Positions 46,166 to 55,314 of a stretch of 64,000 nucleotides of DNA are shown piece after piece. The notes under the pieces were generated by a model. The model did not search any database and had not been told where the DNA came from. It saw only the letters and a program-made list of their open reading frames with translations. Every line of letters begins with the position of its first letter. Positions within the stretch are counted from its first letter, which is position 1. A program made the position numbers and the translations under genes. Source of the stretch: Comamonas sp. 26. GTDB taxonomy: Bacteria; Pseudomonadota; Gammaproteobacteria; Burkholderiales; Burkholderiaceae_C. The DNA is taken from contig NZ_PEFL01000003.1 in the NCBI RefSeq assembly GCF_002754475.1, positions 496,001 to 560,000 of the forward strand, given 5' to 3'.

Positions 46166-47185
46166 ATGAGCCTGGAAACTCTTGATCACCGCGCTCCATC
46201 ACTGTTCAAGCAACAGGCCTCGCGCACTTCCCAGCTTGCCCTCTACAGCGCCTTGGCGCTGTTTTTGATGGTGGCCGATGCGCGCTTCAAGATCACGACG
46301 CCGGTGCGCTCTGCTGTATCGGCGGCGCTTGCGCCCGTGCAGTGGGTGGTGGCCCAGCCTGTGCTGGCTTACCAGAATGCCAGCCGCTACGCCGAGGTGC
46401 AGCAGCAGGCGGTGGCCCGCGAAGACGCCGCCCGCAAGGAATTGGTCGTCATGGCCCAGCGTGCCGAGCTGGCCGATGAGTTGATTAAAGAAAACGAGCA
46501 CCTGCGCTCCATGCTGGAGCTGCGCGAACGCAGCATCACGCCGGGGCAGGTGGCCGAGGTGGTTTATGACAGCCCCGACCCATACACGCGCCGCGTGGTG
46601 ATTGACAAGGGGCAGGTGGACAAGATTGTGCCAGGCTCGCCCGTGCTGGATGAAAAAGGCGTCATCGGCCAGGTCACACGCGTCTATCCCACCCGCGCTG
46701 AAGTCACGTTGCTGATCGACCGCGATCAGGCCATTCCCGTCTTCAATCCACGTACGGGTGCGCGCAGCGTGGCGTATGGCGATGCGTCTTCGCTGCGTTC
46801 TGGCGGGCTTGAGCTGCGCTTTATGCCCAGCAATGCCGATGTGCAGGTGGGCGACTTGCTGACCACCAGCGGTGTGGATGGGCTGTACCCTTCTGGCCTG
46901 CCTGTTGCCAAGGTTGTGACCGTGGACCGCCGTGCTGATTCGGCCTTTACCCGCATCTACTGCGAGCCCGTGGGCCGGGTGCAGGGCGTGCGCCATGTGA
47001 TGGTGCTCACGCCGCAAGGCCGTACTGAACACCCCGAAGCCGCCAATATGCAGGTACAGGTGGATGCCGAAAAGGCCGATCGTGCCGCTAAGGCGCGCAG
47101 CAAGAACGAGCAAGCGGCTGCCGAAAAGAAGGCGGCTGAAGCCAGGGCTAACAAGCCTGAAAAGCCCGCAAAGGACCCCGCATGA
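46166..47185 (+). CDS. mreC: Rod-shape-determining protein MreC
   Basis: This 339-aa protein has a membrane anchor (about 22-42), a periplasmic coiled coil (about 70-115, EDAARKELVVMAQRAELADE) and the beta domain of MreC (PDPYTRRVVIDKG, VGDLLTTSGVDGLYPSGLPV). The C-terminal 50 residues are Ala/Lys/Glu-rich and low in complexity. It links MreB to the transpeptidase. The stop overlaps the mreD start (ATGA). Confidence 0.95.
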   Translation: MSLETLDHRAPSLFKQQASRTSQLALYSALALFLMVADARFKITTPVRSAVSAALAPVQWVVAQPVLAYQNASRYAEVQQQAVAREDAARKELVVMAQRAELADELIKENEHLRSMLELRERSITPGQVAEVVYDSPDPYTRRVVIDKGQVDKIVPGSPVLDEKGVIGQVTRVYPTRAEVTLLIDRDQAIPVFNPRTGARSVAYGDASSLRSGGLELRFMPSNADVQVGDLLTTSGVDGLYPSGLPVAKVVTVDRRADSAFTRIYCEPVGRVQGVRHVMVLTPQGRTEHPEAANMQVQVDAEKADRAAKARSKNEQAAAEKKAAEARANKPEKPAKDPA

Positions 47186-47700
47186 TCATGCCGCGCGGCC
47201 AGCAGTTGTTGCTGCCGGTCAATCCTCTGTTCATTGTTACCACCGTGCTGATTGGCCTGGCCATCAACATGCTGCCGCTGGGCCGCATCGTCTGGCTGCC
47301 TGACATGCTGATGGTGCTGCTCGCCTTCTGGAGCCTGAACCAGCCCCAGCGCATAGGTCTGGGCATTGCCTTTGTGCTGGGCCTGATCATGGATGTAGAC
47401 CGGGCCTCTTTGCTGGGCCAGCACGCGCTGGCCTATACGCTGCTGGTGTATATCACGGGCTGGATGAGCCGCCGCCTGCTGTGGTTCTCTAGTCCGGTGC
47501 AGGCCCTGCACCTGTTGCCGCTGTTTGCCTTGGCGCATGGCATTCAGGTGCTGCTGCGCGTGGCGACAGGGGGTATTTTTCCTGGGCTGGAGTTTTTGCT
47601 GGCCCCTGTTTTTGAAACCTTGCTGTGGCCCCTCGTCAGCGTGGCCCTACTGGCTCCGCAGCGCCGTGCGCCGGATAGTGATGAAAACCGGCCGCTTTGA
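47182..47700 (+). CDS. mreD: Rod-shape-determining membrane protein MreD
   Basis: This 172-aa inner-membrane protein has about five hydrophobic helices and the typical start (LPVNPLFIVTTVLIGLAINM) and GLGIAFVLGLIMDV. Translation is probably coupled to mreC. A family B element begins right after its stop. Confidence 0.93.
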   Translation: MIMPRGQQLLLPVNPLFIVTTVLIGLAINMLPLGRIVWLPDMLMVLLAFWSLNQPQRIGLGIAFVLGLIMDVDRASLLGQHALAYTLLVYITGWMSRRLLWFSSPVQALHLLPLFALAHGIQVLLRVATGGIFPGLEFLLAPVFETLLWPLVSVALLAPQRRAPDSDENRPL

Positions 47701-47707
47701 TATGAAG

Positions 47708-47816
47708 CTCCCCCTGAGTCGCTTTGCACCGTCCCCCTCTCTTGCTATGCGAGAGGAGGTCGACACCATCGCTGCGCGGCGGCGCTTGCTTGATGCCTCT
47801 GGCAGGGGCCGTGCAT
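47708..47816 (+). repeat. Family B dispersed element, copy 2
   Basis: CCCCCTGAGTCGCTTTGCACC, then CCCCCTCTC, GCGAGAGGAGG, CGACACCATCGCTGCGCGG and GCTTGCTTGATGCCTCTGG in the same order as the other copies. It starts 11 bases after the mreD stop and fills most of the gap before mrdA. Confidence 0.78.
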
Positions 47817-47853
47817 CGCGGCAGGCTGAGCGTCAGCCGACAGAGGCTGCCTG

Positions 47854-49803
47854 ATGGAAATTCGTAACACTGAAGTAGAGCTGCAGCGTTTTCGGATGCG
47901 CGCAGCAGTGATGTGCTGCGTGGTGTTTCTGGCTTTTTGCCTGCTGGTCTGGCGTTTGTTGATGCTGCAGGTGGTGCGCCACGAAGAGTTTGCCGAGCGT
48001 GCCGAGAGCAACCGCACGGCGGTGGTGCCCATCGTGCCCAACCGGGGCCAGATTCTGGACCGCAACGGCGTGGTGCTGGCCACCAATTACTCGGCCTATA
48101 CGCTGGAGATCACACGCTCCAAGGTCGATGGTCTGGATGACACCATCGACGAACTGAGCGAGATTATCGATATCACCCCGCGTGACCGCCGTAAATTCAA
48201 GCGGCTGGTGGATGACTCCAAGAGCTTCGAGTCCATCCCCATTCGCTCGCGTCTCAGTGATGAAGAAGTGGCCAAGTTCACGGCCCAGCGCTATCGTTTT
48301 CCGGGTGTGGATATCAAGGCACGCCTTTTTCGGTCCTACCCTTTAAAGGAAGTGGGTGCTCACCTGATTGGATACATTGGCCGTATCAATCAGCGTGAAA
48401 AAGAAGACATTGATGACTCCGACGATGCGGCTAACTATCGCGGCACCGAAGTCATTGGCAAGCTGGGCGCTGAAAAAAGCTACGAGCTGCAGCTGCACGG
48501 TCAGACAGGCTGGGAGGAAATGGAAACCTCCGCCGGTGGCCATGCTGTGCGTCGCCTGGGTAGCCGCCCCGCCACGCCGGGCCACAGCCTGCAGTTGTCG
48601 ATCGACATCAAGCTGCAAAAGATGGTGGAAGACCTCTACGGCAGCCGCCGCGGCGTCGCCATTGCCATTGATCCGCGCAACGGCGAGCTGCTGGCCATGG
48701 TCAGCAAACCCACCTACGACCCAAATTTGTTTGTAGATGGTATCGACCAGGAAAACTGGAAGGCGCTCAACGAATCGCTGGACCGTCCCTTGCTCAACCG
48801 CTCCATGCGCGGCACTTACCCCGTAGGCTCGACCTACAAGCCCTTCATGGGGCTGGCCGGCATCGAGACCGGCAAGCGCACGCCGGGTACCGTGATTCAG
48901 GACGGTGGCTCCTGGACCTTTGGCGGTCACACCTTCCGCTCGGGTCATGCGCTGGGGCCGGTGGATCTGGCCCGTGCCATCCAGCATTCCAGCAACGTGT
49001 ATTTCTACACGCTGGCCAATGAAATGGGCGTGGATGCGATTCACGACTTCATGAAGCCACTGGGCTTTGGCCAGATCACCGGCATTGACCTGCCCGGCGA
49101 AGTGCGCGGCGTGCTGCCCAGCAAGGAGTGGAAGCGCAAGACCTACAAGCGCGCCGCCCAGCAGCAGTGGTTTGGCGGTGAGACGATTTCTCTGGGCATC
49201 GGTCAGGGCTACAACAACTTCACCATCCTGCAGCTCTCGCATGCGCTGGCCTCGCTGGTCAACAACGGTATGAGCTATACGCCCCATGTGGGCAAGGAGC
49301 TGATTGATGCCGTATCGGGCACACGTACAGCCATTGTTCAGCCAGCCCCCGTGAACCTGGGCTACAAGCAGGCCAATGTCGATGCCGTCAAGCGCGGCAT
49401 GGTGGGCGTGGTGACGGGCGGCACGGGTCGCGGTGTGTTTGGCAGTGCCAGCTATCTTTCGGGTGGCAAGACGGGTACGGCGCAGGCCGTGTCTGTGGGT
49501 CAGAAGGAAAAGTACAACGCTTCTCGCCTGACCGAGTACCAGCGCGACCATTCGCTCTACATTGCCTACGGCCCGGCCGAGAACCCCAAGGTGGCAGTCG
49601 CTGTGATTGTGGAAAACGCAGGCTTTGGTGCGGCCGCCGCCGCCCCCATTGCGCGCCGCATTCTGGATTACTGGCTGGTGGGCAACTACCCCAGCGAGGC
49701 TGATATTGCCGCTGTGCGCGTCGGCAAGGCGGGTGCACCCATTGGAACGCCCCGCCGTGCGGCAGATATTTCGGTACTGGCGGACGACGAGACTGCGCCT
49801 TAG
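47854..49803 (+). CDS. mrdA: Penicillin-binding protein 2
   Basis: This 649-aa class B transpeptidase cross-links peptidoglycan during elongation. N-terminal membrane anchor (about 20-42), pedestal domain (NRGQILDRNGVVLATN) and transpeptidase domain with Ser nucleophile in STYK, SSN (HSSNVYF) and KTG (GGKTGTAQ). It follows mreD with a family B element between, and a family A element after it. AGAGG serves as SD. Confidence 0.96.
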   Translation: MEIRNTEVELQRFRMRAAVMCCVVFLAFCLLVWRLLMLQVVRHEEFAERAESNRTAVVPIVPNRGQILDRNGVVLATNYSAYTLEITRSKVDGLDDTIDELSEIIDITPRDRRKFKRLVDDSKSFESIPIRSRLSDEEVAKFTAQRYRFPGVDIKARLFRSYPLKEVGAHLIGYIGRINQREKEDIDDSDDAANYRGTEVIGKLGAEKSYELQLHGQTGWEEMETSAGGHAVRRLGSRPATPGHSLQLSIDIKLQKMVEDLYGSRRGVAIAIDPRNGELLAMVSKPTYDPNLFVDGIDQENWKALNESLDRPLLNRSMRGTYPVGSTYKPFMGLAGIETGKRTPGTVIQDGGSWTFGGHTFRSGHALGPVDLARAIQHSSNVYFYTLANEMGVDAIHDFMKPLGFGQITGIDLPGEVRGVLPSKEWKRKTYKRAAQQQWFGGETISLGIGQGYNNFTILQLSHALASLVNNGMSYTPHVGKELIDAVSGTRTAIVQPAPVNLGYKQANVDAVKRGMVGVVTGGTGRGVFGSASYLSGGKTGTAQAVSVGQKEKYNASRLTEYQRDHSLYIAYGPAENPKVAVAVIVENAGFGAAAAAPIARRILDYWLVGNYPSEADIAAVRVGKAGAPIGTPRRAADISVLADDETAP

Positions 49804-49817
49804 AGCGTAAACGCGTT

Positions 49818-49864
49818 CTTAAAAATAATAGCTGCTGACGCTTATCTGATAAGCGTTAGCGCAG
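49818..49864 (+). repeat. Family A intergenic repeat, copy 12
   Basis: AAATAATAGCTGCTGACGC, then TTATCTGATAAGCGTTAGCG: both halves present and able to pair (GACGCTTATC with GATAAGCGTT). It lies between convergent mrdA and the TSUP gene and contains the TSUP stop codon. Confidence 0.7.
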
Positions 49865-50614
49865 AAAAGCGTCGTAGCCCGTTTTCAAAATCAACAGGCT
49901 GACTACGCCGATGAAAATGCTGCGCACAAAGCCCGTTCCGTGGCGTAAGGCCATCCACGTGCCCAGCATGCTGCCCAGCACATTGGCCACAGCCAGCGGA
50001 ACCGCAAAGTGCCACCACACATGGCCTTTGAGCGAGAACAGCAGCAGCGCAGCGGCGTTGGATGCCAGGTTCAGCAGCTTGGCGTTGGCCGAGGCATTGA
50101 GAAAGTCATAGCCCAACAGGCGCACGAACAAAAACACGAAGAAGCTGCCTGTGCCGGGGCCAAAGAAGCCATCGTAAAAGCCAATGAGCAGGCCGATGGC
50201 GCTGGCCGTCAGCATCTCGGTGCGGCCCGCCAGTCGCGGCTCATGGTCGCGGCCCAGCTCTTTTTTGGCCAGGGTATAGCACAGTACGCCCAGCAAGATG
50301 ATGGGCAGCAGCTTGCGCAAAAAGTCTGGCGAAATCTCTGTCACCGCCCACGCCCCGGCAAACGCACCGATCAGCGTGGTGCCAATGGCCGGTAGCAGCG
50401 TGGCCCAGGTGATTTGAACGCGCTTGCTGAACTGCCATGCCGAAATGCCCGTGCCCCAGACGGCAGCGCTCTTGTTGGTGCCAAACAAAGTGGCGGGCGT
50501 GGTGGTGGGGAAGGCGGCGAACATGGCCGGCACCAGAATGAGGCCGCCACCGCCCACGATGGCATCAACAAATCCGGCCAGAGCCGAGGCGAGGGAAACA
50601 AGAATCCATTCCAT
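49856..50614 (-). CDS. TSUP (TauE/SafE)-family membrane transporter
   Basis: This 252-aa protein has about eight membrane segments and the TSUP repeats (SALAGFVDAIVGGGGLILVP, GFYDGFFGPGTGSFFVF). Family members export sulfite, sulfoacetate or other organosulfur anions. Substrate unknown; single gene. Confidence 0.9.
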   Translation of the reverse strand: MEWILVSLASALAGFVDAIVGGGGLILVPAMFAAFPTTTPATLFGTNKSAAVWGTGISAWQFSKRVQITWATLLPAIGTTLIGAFAGAWAVTEISPDFLRKLLPIILLGVLCYTLAKKELGRDHEPRLAGRTEMLTASAIGLLIGFYDGFFGPGTGSFFVFLFVRLLGYDFLNASANAKLLNLASNAAALLLFSLKGHVWWHFAVPLAVANVLGSMLGTWMALRHGTGFVRSIFIGVVSLLILKTGYDAFLR

Positions 50615-50762
50615 GGGGTGCTGCCTGCAATTGGTGCATGCCGTGAGCGACGACGGGTCTGCTGGCGAGTGTCACTGGGTGATGCGGGTGTCTGAACGAG
50701 AGGGCCGCCTTGAAGACGGCCGGGCATTGTCGCACCGCAGCATCCCGCCTGTGAGCGGACAT

Positions 50763-50950
50763 AAAAAAAGCGCCCCGAGAGGGGCGCTTTTGAACGCATC
50801 TTTGATGCTTTTATATGTATTAGTCTGGTTGTGTCGAGTTGTCTCCTCGGCCCTCCATGCCACTTCGTAGAGCAGCGAGAGTGACGAGAATGTAAGGGCT
50901 GCACCTTCGTGGTGCATTGGGGAATTCCCTTGGATGATGTAGAAATTGTC
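50763..50950 (-). ncRNA. Candidate small RNA ending at a strong terminator
   Basis: On the minus strand the GC-rich stem AAAAGCGCCCC, loop TCTC, GGGGCGCTTTT followed by more T ends a region with two further hairpins (GCACCACGAAGGTGC near 50905 and GCATCAAAGATGC near 50797). No protein gene is close enough upstream to need this terminator (the nearest stop is 51193, 400 bases away). Start position uncertain; a -35/-10-like pair (TTGGCT, TACATC) lies near 50930-50960. Confidence 0.35.
50766..50791 (-). terminator. Strong intrinsic terminator in the 51-kb gap
   Basis: AAAAGCGCCCC/GGGGCGCTTTT, an 11-bp perfect stem with GAGA loop and long A/T tracts. It can work in both directions but no ordinary gene ends here. 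Confidence 0.8.
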
Positions 50951-51192
50951 TTACAAGCCAAACTGATTGTTACTGACCGTATTTTTTTGTTTTTGCGAAA
51001 TGTCAAAAACAATAGCGTCATATCTATATGAAAAAACATTCTTAGGTTGATTTGTAGGGGGGTGAAATGGGTCAAGAATGCAAAGCCATCTATCGCACGA
51101 AAAAAGTGCGTAGGCCTAGAAAATATGACTCAGTTCAGCGCTTGATTTTGCGTTCCTTGAGTAATTTTGTCGGCCTTTTGCAGGCTGCACTG

Positions 51193-52866
51193 TTACGGCG
51201 TTGCCTGAATCCAGCCCGCAGCCTTCTCGGCCATCATCAGTGTGGGGCTGTTGGTGTTGCCGCTGGTGATGCTGGGCATGGCTCCGGCATCAATCACGCG
51301 CAGACCTTGCACGCCGCGCACCTTGAAGCGGCTGTCCAGCACGGCCATGGGATCGTCCTCGCGGCCCATCTTGGTGGTGCCCACAGGGTGAAAGATGGTG
51401 GTGGCAATGTCGCCCGCCAGCCGGGCCAGATCTTCATCGCTTTGGTACTGAGTCCCGGGCTTCCATTCCTCTGGCTTGAATGGCGCGAGCGCAGGCTGGG
51501 CCACGATGCGCCGCGTCACGCGCAGACTGTCGGCTGCGACCTGGCGGTCTTCGGGCGTGGAGAGGTAATTGGGCGCAATCGCCGGTGCTTTGCGGAAGTC
51601 TGAACTTTGCAGCTGCACCGTGCCTCGGCTTGTGGGGTTGAGGTTGCAGACGCTGGCGGTGAAGGCAGCAAAGTCGTGCAGTGGCTCGCCAAAAGCATCC
51701 AGCGACAAGGGCTGTACATGATATTCAAGATTGGGGTGGGCGAGCGACGGGTTGCTGCGCGTAAAGGCACCTAGTTGCGACGGCGCCATGCTCATGGGGC
51801 CGCTGCGCTTGAGCGCGTATTCAAGCCCGATAGCGGCCTTGCCCCAGAGGCTGCTGGCCATGGTGTTGAGTGTTTTGGTGTTCTGAACTTTGTAAACCGA
51901 GCGAATCTGCAAATGGTCTTGCAGATTCGCGCCCACGCCGGGCAGGTCGCGCCGCACGGTAACGCCGCGCTGCTGCAGCAAGTCGCCAGGGCCTATGCCC
52001 GAGAGTTGCAGAAGATGCGGCGAGTTGACAGCGCCTGCGCACAGCAGCACCTCGCGCGTGGCCTGCACGGTAACCATTTCATCCCCAGTCCAGACTTCGG
52101 CGCCTGTGCAGCGCTGGCTGCCATCGGGCAGGTCTTGCAGAATCAGGCGACTGACCTGGGCGCGCGTCCACATCTCGAAGTTGGGGCGGCCGTAGCAGGT
52201 GGGGCGCAAAAAGGCCTTGGCCGTGTTCCAGCGCAGGCCGGCCTTCTGGTTGACTTCAAAGTAGCTCACGCCTTCGTTGCAGCCCTGGTTGAAGTCGTCG
52301 GTGGCCGGAATGCCTGCCTGTTGCGCGGCCTGAGAAAAGGCATCGAGGATGTCCCAATGCAGGCGCTGCTTTTCCACACGCCATTCGCCGCTGCCGCCGG
52401 TGCTTTTGCTGCCGTGCATCTGCTTGAAGGCGTCGCTTGTATTGGCGCTGTGTTCTGCATCCAGTCGCCAGTGGTCTTCATGCTGGCGAAAGGCGGGCAG
52501 CACCTGATCCCATTGCCAGGTGTCGTCGCCCGTGAGCTGTGCCCACTGTGCATAGTCGCGGGCCTGGCCGCGCATATAGATCATGCCGTTGATGCTGGAG
52601 CTGCCGCCCAGCGTCTTGCCGCGCGGGTAGCGCAGGCTGCGCCCGTTGAGGCCTGCGGCGGGCTCGGTCTGATAGAGCCAGTCAGTGCGCGGGTTGCCTA
52701 TGCAGTAGAGGTAGCCAACGGGGATGTGAATCCAGTGGTAATCATCCTTGCCGCCTGCTTCTATCAGCAGAACCCGGTGATTTTTGTTGCGGGTAAGACG
52801 GTTGCACAGCAGCGAACCTGCTGTGCCGCCGCCGATGACGATGTAGTCAAACTGGGTGTCACTCAT
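51193..52866 (-). CDS. GMC-family FAD-dependent oxidoreductase
   Basis: This 557-aa flavoenzyme of the glucose-methanol-choline family oxidises an alcohol to an aldehyde. FAD motif YIVIGGGTAGSLLCNRL, GMC signature RGKTLGGSSSINGMIYMRG, and the catalytic His and Asn in FHPVGTTKMG and GNTNSPTLMMAEKAA are present. ATG 52866 is preferred to a TTG six codons upstream. No signal peptide, so cytoplasmic. Choline dehydrogenase is a common name for such proteins, but no betaine genes are nearby; an aliphatic or polyethylene-glycol-type alcohol is equally possible. Confidence 0.9.
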   Translation of the reverse strand: MSDTQFDYIVIGGGTAGSLLCNRLTRNKNHRVLLIEAGGKDDYHWIHIPVGYLYCIGNPRTDWLYQTEPAAGLNGRSLRYPRGKTLGGSSSINGMIYMRGQARDYAQWAQLTGDDTWQWDQVLPAFRQHEDHWRLDAEHSANTSDAFKQMHGSKSTGGSGEWRVEKQRLHWDILDAFSQAAQQAGIPATDDFNQGCNEGVSYFEVNQKAGLRWNTAKAFLRPTCYGRPNFEMWTRAQVSRLILQDLPDGSQRCTGAEVWTGDEMVTVQATREVLLCAGAVNSPHLLQLSGIGPGDLLQQRGVTVRRDLPGVGANLQDHLQIRSVYKVQNTKTLNTMASSLWGKAAIGLEYALKRSGPMSMAPSQLGAFTRSNPSLAHPNLEYHVQPLSLDAFGEPLHDFAAFTASVCNLNPTSRGTVQLQSSDFRKAPAIAPNYLSTPEDRQVAADSLRVTRRIVAQPALAPFKPEEWKPGTQYQSDEDLARLAGDIATTIFHPVGTTKMGREDDPMAVLDSRFKVRGVQGLRVIDAGAMPSITSGNTNSPTLMMAEKAAGWIQATP

Positions 52867-53201
52867 GGGCAGATCAAAGGCCAAGTACGGGCCGGGTACG
52901 AGTTTGCGGGCAGGCCAAACCTTCAGGGGTCATAGGCAAAAAGGCTGATTCATTAAGTGCGATGGAGCAGGTGGTGTCGATAGGGAAAGCGCTTGAGTAC
53001 TCCTCTTTTTGAAGCAGCTAACGCAATACTGGTTTCGGCTTTCGCGATTATTTGATAAAAATTGCAGCGGTATCATGGTGTGCTCATGCGGCAGCGGCCT
53101 ACGCGCTGCGTTTGGCATGCTCTGTGCGTGTATACGGGCTGGCGCGTTATGCTGACCTCCTCTGGTTAGCCAGCCTCCCTCATGTCTTAGGAAGCGTTTC
53201 T
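52867..53201. other. Divergent promoter region, no gene
   Basis: This 335-bp stretch separates the GMC gene from the Mla-like operon. It is open in the frame of the permease from about 53052, but only TTG and GTG codons are available and they lack SDs. It contains AAAGCGCTTGA-like traces of a family A element near 52987. No gene seen. Confidence 0.5.
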
Positions 53202-54329
53202 TTGTCCAGCTCAGACCAACTACCTCAATGTCCGCTGCAGACCCGTGACGGTCAGCAATGGGCCGTGCCTATGGGCCGCTGGAGTGCTGCGGAGCTGGGC
53301 GATCGTCATATCTGGCGTCAACTGGCCCCGCAGATCAAGGCCGTCCCCAAGGGTGCCGCCTGGGACCTGCAGCAAGTGGTCAGGTTCGACCATATCGGCG
53401 CGCAGCTGCTGTGGGAGCAGTGGGGAAAGGTCTGGCCTGCTCAGTTGCTGACCACCGCCAATCAGCGCTCCATGCTGGAGCGCGTGGCCAAGTTCAGCGA
53501 TGTGCCTGTGCCCAAGCCTGAGCCCTCGGGATGGATGTGCGAGGTCAATCAGCTGGGGCAGATGGTGATTGGTGCCTGTGGGCATTTCACAAAGCTGATT
53601 GGGTTGATTGGTCAGCTGCTGCTGGACTGCATTCGCCTGGTGCGCAATCCGTTTCGCGGCCCCTGGCGCGATATTTCGGGCCATCTCTATGCCACGGGTG
53701 CCACGGCCTTGCCCATCACGGCGCTGGTGGGCTTTTTGATTGGCGTGGTACTGGCCTATCTGATGGCGCTGCAGTTGCGCCAGTTCGGTGCCGAGTCCTT
53801 TATCGTCAATATTCTGGGCATCTCGCTGATACGTGAGCTGGGGCCGCTTCTGGCGGCGATTCTGGTGGCGGGGCGAAGTGGCTCGGCCATCACGGCCCAG
53901 ATCGGCGTGATGCGCGTGACTGAGGAGCTCGATGCCATGCAGGTCATGGGTATCTCCAAGGGCTATCGCCTGGTCATGCCGCGTGCAATGGCTCTGGCTG
54001 TGTCCATGCCGCTGGTGGCGCTGTGGACGATTCTGGCTGCGCTGGCGGGCGGTATGGTGGCGGCAGACCTGACTATGGATATCACGCCATCCTACTTCCT
54101 GCAGTCCTTGCCTGCGGCCGTGAAAGTCGGCAATCTGGCGCTGGCCATGGGCAAATCCATTGTGTTTGGCGTGCTGATTGCGCTGATTGGTTGTCACTGG
54201 GGTCTGCAGGTGGAACCCAATACCCAGAGCCTGGGGCGCGGCACCACAGCCTCGGTGGTGTCGTCTATCACCATGGTCATCATCGTGGATGCGATCTTCG
54301 CCATCCTCTTCAGAAATGTGGGGTTTTAG
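53202..54329 (+). CDS. MlaE-type ABC permease with N-terminal STAS-like domain
   Basis: This protein of about 375 aa joins a STAS-like domain (about 1-115, AAWDLQQVVRFDHIGAQLLW) to an MlaE permease with five to six membrane segments (about 150-375: FRGPWRDISGHLYATGATAL, ISLIRELGPLLAAILVAGRS, GVMRVTEELDAMQVMGIS). In the classic system MlaB is a separate STAS protein, here it is fused. The start is the TTG at 53202, supported by AGGA about 9 bases upstream; the longer frame lacks an SD. First gene of a four-gene lipid-transport operon. Confidence 0.88.
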   Translation: MSSSDQLPQCPLQTRDGQQWAVPMGRWSAAELGDRHIWRQLAPQIKAVPKGAAWDLQQVVRFDHIGAQLLWEQWGKVWPAQLLTTANQRSMLERVAKFSDVPVPKPEPSGWMCEVNQLGQMVIGACGHFTKLIGLIGQLLLDCIRLVRNPFRGPWRDISGHLYATGATALPITALVGFLIGVVLAYLMALQLRQFGAESFIVNILGISLIRELGPLLAAILVAGRSGSAITAQIGVMRVTEELDAMQVMGISKGYRLVMPRAMALAVSMPLVALWTILAALAGGMVAADLTMDITPSYFLQSLPAAVKVGNLALAMGKSIVFGVLIALIGCHWGLQVEPNTQSLGRGTTASVVSSITMVIIVDAIFAILFRNVGF

Positions 54330-54340
54330 AAAATGACATA

Positions 54341-54424
54341 CCCCCTGAGCAGCTTCGCTGCTTTCCCCTGGAAGGGGGACGACACCTTCGCTGTGGGGCG
54401 GCCCTTGCTCGGTGTCCCTGACAT
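54341..54424 (+). repeat. Family B dispersed element, copy 3
   Basis: CCCCCTGAGCAGCTTCGCTGC, then AAGGGGGACGACACCTTCGC, GGGGCGGCCCTTGCTCGGTG and TCCCTGAC. It begins 12 bases after the MlaE stop and lies inside the operon, before the ATPase gene. Confidence 0.8.
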
Positions 54425-54453
54425 GGAGCAGGCCGGTTTTGGAGGGCGCGCGA

Positions 54454-55314
54454 ATGGCTGAGGCGATGCAAAACCGCCAGATCAAGGGTGCGGTGGGTGG
54501 CTATGTGCCGCCGCAGGATGTGGCACCACTGGTGCAGGCCAAGGATTTGTGGACCGAGTTCGGTGAGGGTGAATCGCGCTTTGCCGTGCACCAGGATTTG
54601 AATTTCGATGTTTACCCGGGTGAAATCCTCACCCTGGTGGGCGGCTCGGGTACGGGCAAGACCGTGCTGCTGCGCCAGATACTGGGCCTGCTCTCGCCAT
54701 CGCGTGGGACCGTCACGGTCAGCGGCCGCCCCTCGCGTGAAGTCATCAGCGGCGAGCTGGCCGCGAGTCAGGTGGGCATGCTGTTTCAGCAGGGCGCGCT
54801 GTACTCGGCCTTCAGCGTGCTGGACAACATTGCTTTTGCGCTGAACGAGCAGGGCACGCTGCCTGATGCCGTGGTGCGCGATGCGGCCATGGTCAAGCTG
54901 CAGATGGTGGGCCTCAAGCCCGAGCATGCGACGCGCATGCCAGCCGACCTGTCGGGCGGCATGATCAAGCGCGTGGCGTTGGCGCGCTCGCTGATGATGG
55001 ACCCGCCGCTGCTGCTGCTGGACGAGCCTACCGCCGGGCTGGATCCCAAGGGTTCGGACGAATTTTGTGAGCTGCTGCGTGATATTCATGCTGAGCTGGG
55101 CCTGACCGTGATCATGGTCACCCACGATCTGGATACGTTGTTTGCATTGTCAACGCGCGTGGCCGTGCTGGCCGAGAAGAAGGTGCTGGTGACCGGCGCA
55201 CCACGCGATGTGGCTGAGGTCAAGCACCCGTTTATCGAACACTTCTTCCAGGGAGAACGTGGCCGCCGTGCCATGGCCCCGGTGCAAGGCGGCCCTGCCG
55301 CAGAGGAACGCTGA
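54454..55314 (+). CDS. MlaF-type ABC ATPase
   Basis: This 286-aa ATPase drives the lipid transporter. Walker A GGSGTGKTVLL, signature LSGGMIKRVALARSLMMD, Walker B LLLLDEPTAGLDP and switch His VTHDLDTL are complete. GGAGG lies before ATG 54454; a GTG 14 codons upstream is in the family B element and is rejected. The stop overlaps the next start (TGATG). Confidence 0.93.
   Translation: MAEAMQNRQIKGAVGGYVPPQDVAPLVQAKDLWTEFGEGESRFAVHQDLNFDVYPGEILTLVGGSGTGKTVLLRQILGLLSPSRGTVTVSGRPSREVISGELAASQVGMLFQQGALYSAFSVLDNIAFALNEQGTLPDAVVRDAAMVKLQMVGLKPEHATRMPADLSGGMIKRVALARSLMMDPPLLLLDEPTAGLDPKGSDEFCELLRDIHAELGLTVIMVTHDLDTLFALSTRVAVLAEKKVLVTGAPRDVAEVKHPFIEHFFQGERGRRAMAPVQGGPAAEER

Larger units (their letters stand above)
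50615..51192. other. 578-bp gap holding a terminator and a possible small RNA
   Basis: The part next to the TSUP gene carries its promoter and a small hairpin (GGCCGCCTT/AAGACGGCC near 50702). A strong terminator follows at 50766-50791 and an AT-rich stretch at 50930-51180. No convincing protein gene. Confidence 0.6.

Noticed and set aside
50672..50917. 81-codon minus-strand frame in the 51-kb gap
   Set aside because: It reads straight through a strong terminator; a small RNA is more likely than a protein.
53052..53201. N-terminal extension of the MlaE-type permease from 53052
   Set aside because: The first codon would be TTG without SD, and the extra residues do not look like part of the STAS domain; TTG 53202 has an SD-like AGGA.
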